Part shown: positions 6,911 through 12,163 of the stretch, piece by piece
Numbering within the stretch: the stretch's first letter is position 1
Layout of the letters: every line of letters starts with the position of its first letter
Source: Chloroflexota bacterium
GTDB taxonomy: Bacteria; Chloroflexota; Anaerolineae; Caldilineales; Caldilineaceae
Assembly: GCA_003451595.1 (NCBI GenBank)
Contig: DMDA01000082.1
Location: 70,104-82,266 of the forward strand
DNA: 12,163 nucleotides
Reading direction: 5' to 3'
Position numbers and translations under genes: made by a program
The notes under the pieces: generated by a model
The model's input: the letters and a program-made list of their open reading frames with translations, nothing else
What the model was told of the DNA's origin: nothing
Databases searched by the model: none

Positions 6911-9900
6911 ATGAAACCCAGACGGCTCTTTCCCAATTTGTTCCTGCTTGTTGCCCTGTTGGTGCAACTGGTGGCGACCCCGCTGAGCGTCATCCCGGCG
7001 CGAGCCGCCACCTTTCCCGTGATCGACGATTTCGAGGCGCCGCTGACTTACGGCGTGACGCCGGAGAATGTCCAGGTCGGCTATTTTGCTGCTCAGGATG
7101 GCGGCAGCGGCCCGACCACCTTTGCCACGACGGCGACGCCGCCTGCCCCAGTGCCTGGCGCCGCAGAGCCGAACAATGTGCTTCAGGTGAATTTCACCAC
7201 CGCAGTGTGGGCAGTCATGATTCACGGTTTCACCAATGATGCCGCCAACCAATGGCTCAACCAGGATTGGAGCGCCTTTGGCGGCATTTCGTTCTGGCTC
7301 TACGGCCAGGGCAACGGCGCCAGCCTCTTCGTCGACGTGATCGACAATCGCAACAGCCCGGCGCAGCCGCGCGACGACGCGGAACGCTATTCGGTCACCT
7401 TCACCGACGACACCGCCGGCTGGAAGCTGGTGCAACTTCCCTTCACCAGCTTTACGCGCAAGGAGATTGGCAACGGCGCACCCAATGACGGCTTCACCCT
7501 GAACGAGGTGCACGGCTGGGCGTTTGGCACCACAACGCCGGGCGCACAGAGCTACTTCATCGACGACGTGACCCTCTACGGCACGGCGCCGGTGCGTCCG
7601 CTGACCGTGGGTTTCGGCGCGGCGACCACCAATGTCAGGGAAGGCCGCACGGCCACGATCGTGGTCAAGCTGAGCAAACCGGCGGATGCCACCGTGACGG
7701 TGGATTACAGCACAGCGGATGGCACAGCGGTCGCCAATCGCAACTACCTGCCAGCAGCCGGCACCCTCACCTTTGCACCCGGCGTGACGCAGCAGAGCTT
7801 CCAGGTCGCCACTATCGGCAACGGCAAGTGGCAGGGCGGCAAGAGCGTGCTGCTTCGCCTTACCAACCCCACCAACATTGCGTTGGGTACGCCTGCCATT
7901 GCCGGTCTCAATATCCAGGAAGTCGATCCCTACGACCCGAACCTGCTCGACGACTTTGAGATGACGCCCTATCTCTTTGGGACGCATCGCGACGGCGCTC
8001 GCCCCACACGTGAGGGTGAACTGGAAGCCCCCGATGCAGCAGACGCGGCGGGGGTGGACGCAACCACGCTGGATGCTGCCGCTGCTGGCGGCAAGCCACA
8101 AAAGGTCACCCTGACCTCGCTGGAGATTCCCGCCGATTCGCCGCTGGCGCTGCCCAATCAAGGCGCCTTCGAGCGCGTGCTCAGCGTCGAGCGCGATGAT
8201 CGCAGCCGGTCGGAGCTTGAGTTTGGGCGGCGCTTTGCGCTGGGGCAGAACTGGGCCGGCAACCAGGGCTTGAACTTCTGGTTCTACGGCAACAACACAG
8301 GGCGCAAGATTAAGGTGACGCTGCTCGACAACCAAGCGCCTGACCCTGGCCCCAGCGGCTGGAAACTGGTCTGGCGCGATGAGTTCAACGGTCGCGCCGG
8401 CACGCGGCCCAACCAGAATGTCTGGGGCTATGAAATCGGCGACGGCACGGTCAACGGCATCCCTGGCTGGGGCAATGACGAACTGGAATATTACACCGAC
8501 AGCCCAGAGAACGCAGCCACCGATGGCGCCGGCAATCTGGCCATCACAGTGAAGCAAGCTGACGGTTCATTGACGTGCTATTACGGCCCGTGCCAGTACA
8601 CCTCGGCGCGGCTGCTGACCAAGAACAAGTTCGAGGTGGCCTACGGTCGCATCGAGGCGCGCGTCAAAGTGCCACGCGGCGCCGGGCTGTGGCCTGCCTT
8701 CTGGAGCCTGGGCACAGATATTGACCGCGTCGGCTGGCCACAGACCGGCGAAATCGACATCATGGAAAATGTTGGCCGTCTGCCCAACCAGGTTTTCGGT
8801 ACGATTCACGGCCCTGGCTATTCCGGCGGCCAGAGCTTTGGCGGCATCTACGACCTGCCCAACCCTGTCGCCGATGACTTCCACACCTTCGCCGTTGAAT
8901 GGCAACCCGGCGAAATCCGTTGGTACATCGATGGCATCCTCTATCATACGGCGCGACCGACCAACGTAGCGCCCAACCAGTGGGTCTTCGACCATCCCTT
9001 CTTCCTGCTCCTGAACGTGGCGGTCGGCGGCAACTTCGGCGGCCCGGTCGGCCCCGACACGCTCTTCCCACAGACGATGCTGGTCGACTACGTGCGTCTC
9101 TACCAGGCGCAGGACACCGCCGAACGCTTCGAAGCGCAGTTCACCGACAACTTCAGCGGCTGGCAACGCGTCAGCATACCCTTCAGCGCCTTCAAACGCA
9201 GCGGCGATCAGCCCAAGGGCGCCCCGCGCGATGGGCTGACGCTGTCAAGCGTGTGGGGCTACGGCTTCCAGATCCCCGGCGGCTATCGCGGGCAGCACAT
9301 CCTCTTTGATCAGGTGCGCGTCCAGCCCAATTGCAGCTACGATGTGACGGTGACCACCACCGCCGACAACGGCCCCGGTTCCTTGCGCCAGGCGCTCACC
9401 GATGTCTGCTTTGGCGGCGCCATCGGCTTTGCCCCCGCGCTGAGCGGTCAGACCATCACGCTGTCATCGGGCGAATTGACCATCGCCACACCGGTGACGA
9501 TTGACGGCGCTGGCGCGCCAGGGCTGACGATCAGCGGCGGCGGCAGCGTGCGCCCCTTCGTGGTCAACGCTGGGATTCCGGCGACGCTGCGCAACCTGAC
9601 CATCCGCGATGGCTACGGTTGGGAACTGGCGGGCGGCGTGCTCAACAACGGCATGCTGACGTTGGAGCGCGTGACTGTCGCCAACAACCGCGTCGCCACG
9701 TCAGGCGTCGACTTCTGGAAGGGCGGCGCCGGCGTCTACAACGGCGATGGCAGCTCGCTCACACTGGTCGATAGCACCGTGCGCGACAATCGCGCCGAGG
9801 GTGGGGCCGGCGGCGGCGTCTACGCCTTCTTCAACACAGCAGTAGACGTTGTGCGCAGCACCATCGCCGGCAACCTGGCGACCGACGTCGGCGGCGGCAT

Positions 9901-10480
9901 TCGCTCACTGGGCGACTTCACCATCGTCAACAGCACACTCAGCGGCAACAACTCCACCGGCTGGCACGGCGGCGCCATCTTCCACACCGAGGGCGTGATG
10001 GAGATTCTCAACTCGACCATCACCAATAACGCCGGGCCGGATTGGGCGCCCTCCGCCATCTTCCTGGGCGAATGGGGGCCAGTAGTGCCGGTGCTCAAGC
10101 TCACCAACACCATCGTCACCGGCAATCGCTGGTACGCGTGCGAGCGCTTCGCTGCACCAAACCCCAACATCCTGCTCTCCGGCGGCAACAACATCATCCA
10201 GGATGGCAGTTGCAACCCGGTCGCTAGCGATCAGATCCTACCGGATGCGGGGTTGGAGCCACTGGCGGACAACGGCGGGCCTACCTGGACGCATGCACTC
10301 CAGCCCGGCAGCCCCGCCATCGACGCTGCCAATGCAGCCCAGTGCCCGGCGACGGATCAGCGCGGGGCGACGCGCCCTACAGGCGCCAGTTGTGACATCG
10401 GCGCGTTCGAGAGCGGCGGCGTCGCGCGGGCAGCAGCGGCGCAAAACGTGTCGCTCTTCCTGCCGACTGTGCAACGGTAA
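6911..10480 (+). CDS. Secreted multidomain GH16 beta-glucanase (laminarinase-like) with nested catalytic domain
   Basis: The product is a 1189-residue secreted endo-beta-glucanase, probably endo-beta-1,3-glucanase (inferred from the bulged GH16 motif). Domains: signal peptide 1-32 (cleavage near ARA/A); carbohydrate-binding-like domain 37-224 (starts IDDFEAP, CIA30/CBM11-like fold suspected); Calx-beta 231-340 (VREGRTATIVV, VDYSTADGTA); first half of a second binding-like domain 347-483 (starts LDDFEM); GH16 ~484-732; second half of that domain ~733-806; beta-helix ~808-1110 (ADNGPGSLRQAL, repeated short turns such as STIAGNLA and STLSGNNS); choice-of-anchor-Q-like end ~1110-1170 (LADNGGPTWTHAL, GSPAIDAANA, DQRGATRP, CDIGAFE); tail VSLFLPTVQR. 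The catalytic motif is GEIDIMEN with nucleophile Glu614, Asp616 and acid/base Glu619; flanking GRIEARVKVPRGAGLWPAFW and YIDGILYH are standard GH16. It follows the transporter by 28 bases, so its products are likely the imported sugars. Exact substrate is not proven. Confidence 0.92.
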   Translation: MKPRRLFPNLFLLVALLVQLVATPLSVIPARAATFPVIDDFEAPLTYGVTPENVQVGYFAAQDGGSGPTTFATTATPPAPVPGAAEPNNVLQVNFTTAVWAVMIHGFTNDAANQWLNQDWSAFGGISFWLYGQGNGASLFVDVIDNRNSPAQPRDDAERYSVTFTDDTAGWKLVQLPFTSFTRKEIGNGAPNDGFTLNEVHGWAFGTTTPGAQSYFIDDVTLYGTAPVRPLTVGFGAATTNVREGRTATIVVKLSKPADATVTVDYSTADGTAVANRNYLPAAGTLTFAPGVTQQSFQVATIGNGKWQGGKSVLLRLTNPTNIALGTPAIAGLNIQEVDPYDPNLLDDFEMTPYLFGTHRDGARPTREGELEAPDAADAAGVDATTLDAAAAGGKPQKVTLTSLEIPADSPLALPNQGAFERVLSVERDDRSRSELEFGRRFALGQNWAGNQGLNFWFYGNNTGRKIKVTLLDNQAPDPGPSGWKLVWRDEFNGRAGTRPNQNVWGYEIGDGTVNGIPGWGNDELEYYTDSPENAATDGAGNLAITVKQADGSLTCYYGPCQYTSARLLTKNKFEVAYGRIEARVKVPRGAGLWPAFWSLGTDIDRVGWPQTGEIDIMENVGRLPNQVFGTIHGPGYSGGQSFGGIYDLPNPVADDFHTFAVEWQPGEIRWYIDGILYHTARPTNVAPNQWVFDHPFFLLLNVAVGGNFGGPVGPDTLFPQTMLVDYVRLYQAQDTAERFEAQFTDNFSGWQRVSIPFSAFKRSGDQPKGAPRDGLTLSSVWGYGFQIPGGYRGQHILFDQVRVQPNCSYDVTVTTTADNGPGSLRQALTDVCFGGAIGFAPALSGQTITLSSGELTIATPVTIDGAGAPGLTISGGGSVRPFVVNAGIPATLRNLTIRDGYGWELAGGVLNNGMLTLERVTVANNRVATSGVDFWKGGAGVYNGDGSSLTLVDSTVRDNRAEGGAGGGVYAFFNTAVDVVRSTIAGNLATDVGGGIRSLGDFTIVNSTLSGNNSTGWHGGAIFHTEGVMEILNSTITNNAGPDWAPSAIFLGEWGPVVPVLKLTNTIVTGNRWYACERFAAPNPNILLSGGNNIIQDGSCNPVASDQILPDAGLEPLADNGGPTWTHALQPGSPAIDAANAAQCPATDQRGATRPTGASCDIGAFESGGVARAAAAQNVSLFLPTVQR
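8360..9106 (+). other. GH16 catalytic domain inserted into a binding-like domain
   Basis: This segment of the preceding gene encodes the GH16 domain (WKLVWRDEFNG to VDYVRLYQ). It interrupts a domain whose two halves lie at 7949-8359 and 9107-9328. The intact copy earlier in the protein (7019-7582) runs through without a break: FWLYG...VDVIDNR then DDAERYSVTFTDDTAGWKLV. The interrupted copy reads FWFYG...VTLLDNQ, then GH16, then QDTAERFEAQFTDNFSGWQRV. The insertion falls in the loop between two strands, just before the DAER/TAER point. Boundaries are accurate to perhaps five residues. Confidence 0.8.
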
Positions 10481-10507
10481 TTGCATGACTATTACGCAGT
10501 GCATCCA

Positions 10508-10538
10508 CCTTCCCGGATGCTCGGAGCATCCGGGAAGG
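10508..10538. terminator. 31-base near-perfect palindrome after the GH16 gene
   Basis: CCTTCCCGGATGCTC (10508-10522) and GAGCATCCGGGAAGG (10524-10538) are exact reverse complements around one central G. As RNA it would form about 13 pairs with a five-base loop. It starts 28 bases after the GH16 stop, a fitting position for a transcript end, but there is no T tract on either side. It could instead be a dispersed palindromic repeat or an mRNA-stabilising hairpin. Arms TTACGCAGTG (10492-10501) and CACTGCGTAA (10565-10574) flank it asymmetrically. Confidence 0.6.
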
Positions 10539-10580
10539 CCAGCGCTATCCTACAGCGTACATTCCACTGCGTAACGTCTA

Positions 10581-10707
10581 TTACTGATTTCTAGGCAGAG
10601 TTTTCATGTTTTCAGTGTTGCATGTTGCGTGCTACGTGTCGGACTCCCTCACGCAACACGTCATACGCAACCCTGCGCTCATCAAATATCAACCTAGAAA
10701 TCAGTAA
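10581..10707. repeat. 127-base symmetric imperfect palindrome with 15-base perfect terminal inverted repeats
   Basis: The ends TTACTGATTTCTAGG (10581-10595) and CCTAGAAATCAGTAA (10693-10707) are exact reverse complements. An inner arm pair, 10617-10638 and 10650-10671, matches at 16 of 22 positions (18 with G-U pairs) around an 11-base loop. Both pairs share one centre at 10644, and the spacers between them are 21 bases on each side, so the whole element is one long decayed palindrome. The inner arms are built from variants of GTTGCGTG; TGTTGCGTG (10623-10631) and CACGCAACA (10650-10658) can also pair perfectly in another register. It encodes nothing. It resembles a MITE/REP-like element or a structured transcript end; I cannot tell which. 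Confidence 0.65.
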
Positions 10708-10720
10708 GCAGCGAGGCTTT

Positions 10721-10790
10721 CAACATGCTGGGCATGGCGTCGGCGGACTTGGGTGATTCTGGGTCATGCTGTACCATTCCCAGCATGTTG
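10721..10790. repeat. Inverted repeat with 17-base arms upstream of the last gene
   Basis: CAACATGCTGGGCATGG (10721-10737) and CCATTCCCAGCATGTTG (10774-10790) pair at 16 of 17 positions, the outer 12 without mismatch, with a 36-base spacer. It ends 39 bases before the start codon at 10830, so it could be a paired regulator site, a 5' leader hairpin, or the decayed end of a mobile repeat. No T run follows. Confidence 0.6.
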
Positions 10791-10800
10791 CTGTGATTTG

Positions 10801-10825
10801 ACACCTAGCAGAAGACTAGAGGTGT
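10801..10825 (+). promoter_or_regulatory. Small hairpin covering the ribosome binding site of the last gene
   Basis: ACACCT (10801-10806) is complementary to AGGTGT (10820-10825). The right arm overlaps the Shine-Dalgarno sequence AGAGGTG (10818-10824), which sits five bases before the ATG at 10830. The stem could hide the site in the mRNA. The pairing is only six bases with a 13-base loop, so it may be chance. Confidence 0.35.
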
Positions 10826-10829
10826 AACC

Positions 10830-12163
10830 ATGTCGTATGTGCCAACGGCCGTCATGTTCGCAAACAGTGGTGAGACAATCAGGCTGGTGGAGTCCAACGT
10901 CAGCGGCGAGTATGTCGAACTGCTCGGCGAGAGCTACTACTGCATTCGCCACTATGACGCCATGCCGCCCTTCTTCATGAGCATCATCAGTAGCGCCAAC
11001 CACTGGCTCTTCATTTCGAGCACGGGTGGGCTGACTGCTGGTCGCGTCGATGCTGAGTCGGCGCTCTTTCCGTATTACACAGATGACAAGGTGACGGAAA
11101 ACATCACCAACACCGGGCCTGTCGCCTGCCTCTTCGTCCAACGCGGCGACCAAGTGACGCGTTGGGAGCCATTCACTGCGTCGCCGGGCGATGCCCATGA
11201 GTGCGCACGCAATCTCTATAAGAATGTTGCTGGCGACAAGCTCATCTTCGAGGAGGTGAACCACGCGCTAGGGTTGACCTATCGCTACGCCTGGCGCACC
11301 AGTGACCGCTTTGGCTTTGTGCGCACTGTGTGGGTACAAAATGACCTGGCAACGCCCTGCCGCGTGCGCCTGCTTGACGGTGTGCGCAATCTCCTGCCTT
11401 ACGGCGCTACAACTGCGTTGCAAACCACCATGAGCAATCTGCTCAACGCCTACAAGCGCAACGAACGCGAACCCTCCACTGGGCTGGGTATCTTTGCGCT
11501 GAGCGCCACCCTCACCGATCGCGCTGAACCCAGCGAATCGCTCAAAGCCACTGTCGCCTGGCAGGTGGGGCTGGCAGACCCTCTCGTGCTGCTTTCCACT
11601 GCTCAGCTCGACGCGTTTCGCGCTGGACGTCCGGTGACGCAAGAGGATGACATCAAGGGGCAGCGCGGCGCCTATCTGCTCTGCACAGAGATTGAGCTGG
11701 CGCCCCAAGCCACACAAAGCTGGAGCCTGGTCGCCGACGTGAATCAAGACCATAGCCAGCTTGTGACGTTGCGCAATCGGCTGCGCGAGGCGCGCCCCCA
11801 GTTAGCCGTTGCGCTGGAAGCGGACATCGCGCGTGGCACGGCAGAACTCAACGCACTGGTTGCTGCGGCGGACGGCCTGCAACTCTCCGCGGCGCCACTC
11901 ACCACCGCCCATCACTTTGCCAACGTAGCCTTCAACATCATGCGCGGGGGCGTCTTTGCCGACAACGGTCAGGTGACCAGAGCAGACCTGGTCGAATTCT
12001 TCCGTACGCGCAACCATCTGGTGCACGACGCCCATGCCGGCTTTCTGGCGGCGCTGCCGCCCACACTGTCGATCGACGAACTCTATGCACGCGCCGCCGC
12101 TACGGGAGACCCAGATGTGCGCCGCCTCAGCTACGAATATCTACCGCTGACCTTCAGTCGTCG
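10830..12163 (+). CDS. Large cytosolic protein, N-terminal 444 residues; candidate beta-1,3-oligoglucan phosphorylase (3' end missing)
   Basis: An open frame runs from the ATG at 10830, with SD AGAGGTG five bases upstream, to the window end without a stop. It starts MSYVPTAVMFANSGETIRLV, with no signal peptide or membrane segment, so the protein is cytosolic. Strongest patterned stretches are WLFISSTGGLTAGRVDAESA, LFPYYTDDKVTENITNTGP, RWEPF, ARNLYKNVAGDKLIFEEVNH, LGLTYRYAWRTSDRFGFVRT and AFNIMRGGVFADNGQVTRAD. The first third looks beta-rich, like the N-terminal sandwich of large glycoside phosphorylases. My reading as a GH149/GH161-type enzyme, which would phosphorolyse imported laminari-oligosaccharides, rests on a weak memory of this pattern plus context (GH16 laminarinase and oligosaccharide importer upstream). 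The catalytic (alpha/alpha)6 part would lie beyond the window, so no active-site residue can be checked. The gene itself is very likely real; the function is tentative. Alternatives are another large carbohydrate-active enzyme of unknown family. Confidence 0.6.
   Translation, partial: MSYVPTAVMFANSGETIRLVESNVSGEYVELLGESYYCIRHYDAMPPFFMSIISSANHWLFISSTGGLTAGRVDAESALFPYYTDDKVTENITNTGPVACLFVQRGDQVTRWEPFTASPGDAHECARNLYKNVAGDKLIFEEVNHALGLTYRYAWRTSDRFGFVRTVWVQNDLATPCRVRLLDGVRNLLPYGATTALQTTMSNLLNAYKRNEREPSTGLGIFALSATLTDRAEPSESLKATVAWQVGLADPLVLLSTAQLDAFRAGRPVTQEDDIKGQRGAYLLCTEIELAPQATQSWSLVADVNQDHSQLVTLRNRLREARPQLAVALEADIARGTAELNALVAAADGLQLSAAPLTTAHHFANVAFNIMRGGVFADNGQVTRADLVEFFRTRNHLVHDAHAGFLAALPPTLSIDELYARAAATGDPDVRRLSYEYLPLTFSR

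Larger units (their letters stand above)
10481..10829. other. 349-base non-coding gap filled with inverted repeats
   Basis: No credible gene is present. The gap contains four separate inverted-repeat structures, listed individually: 10508-10538 (flanked by 10-base arms 10492-10501 and 10565-10574), 10581-10707, 10721-10790 and 10801-10825. A TTGACA at 10798-10803 matches the -35 consensus, but a -10 box at proper spacing would abut the start codon at 10830, so I do not call a promoter. The gap separates the GH16 gene from the last gene, which may therefore be transcribed on its own. Confidence 0.8.

Noticed and set aside
6863..8557. 564-codon open frame on the minus strand
   Set aside because: It lies wholly opposite the permease end and the start of the GH16 gene, whose domains are clear. 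Its translation has no recognisable domain, and long antisense frames are common in GC-rich DNA.
10798..10829. TTGACA promoter at 10798
   Set aside because: A -10 element at 17-base spacing would fall at 10821-10826, leaving no leader before the ATG at 10830 and bearing little likeness to TATAAT.
10481..10829. CRISPR array or tRNA in the repeat-rich gap
   Set aside because: The repeats are inverted pairs without regular direct spacing, and no cloverleaf can be drawn.
11268..11753. Minus-strand frame of 161 codons, with another at 10764-11264
   Set aside because: The plus-strand frame from 10830 to the end is longer, has a good ribosome binding site and protein-like patterning; the minus frames overlap it fully.

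Overview
The window looks like a carbohydrate-utilisation locus from a GC-rich bacterium, most likely a filamentous member of the Chloroflexota (Caldilinea/Anaerolineae-like). That assignment is inference. It rests on three things: a LacI-type sensor fused to a histidine kinase, two receivers and an AraC output; lipoprotein and secreted-protein style, including a Gly/Ala/Glu-rich linker after the lipid cysteine and a secreted enzyme ending in an FLPxVxR-like tail; and codon use. All five genes lie on the plus strand. Nothing on the minus strand looks like a gene.

Layout. (1) 1-3075 is the 3' part of a very large one-protein regulator: sugar-binding sensor, linker, histidine kinase, degenerate receiver, intact receiver and AraC DNA-binding domain. 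(2) After a 201-base regulatory gap come a sugar-binding lipoprotein (3277-4722), a strong hairpin, and two CUT1 (MalF/MalG-type) permease subunits (4817-5791 and 5794-6882). No transporter ATPase gene is visible. (3) 6911-10480 encodes a secreted 1189-residue GH16 beta-glucanase (laminarinase-like). Its catalytic domain appears to be inserted inside the second of two related carbohydrate-binding-like domains, followed by a beta-helix and a 'choice-of-anchor Q'-like end. (4) 10481-10829 is a 349-base gap packed with inverted repeats: a 31-base near-perfect palindrome, a symmetric 127-base imperfect palindrome with perfect 15-base ends, a 17/17-base stem with one mismatch, and a small hairpin covering the next ribosome binding site. 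(5) From 10830 to the window end runs the N-terminal part of a large cytosolic protein. I think it is a candidate beta-1,3-oligoglucan phosphorylase (GH149/GH161-like), but I cannot prove this from sequence alone.

Working model (inference). The secreted GH16 enzyme cuts a beta-1,3-glucan such as laminarin or callose outside the cell. The lipoprotein and permeases import the oligosaccharides, powered by an ATPase encoded elsewhere. The last gene would break them down inside the cell. The regulator senses a sugar in the cytoplasm and controls the operon. The most notable points are the split, nested GH16 architecture, the self-contained sensor-kinase-receiver-AraC regulator, the unrecognised last gene and the stacked inverted repeats before it.
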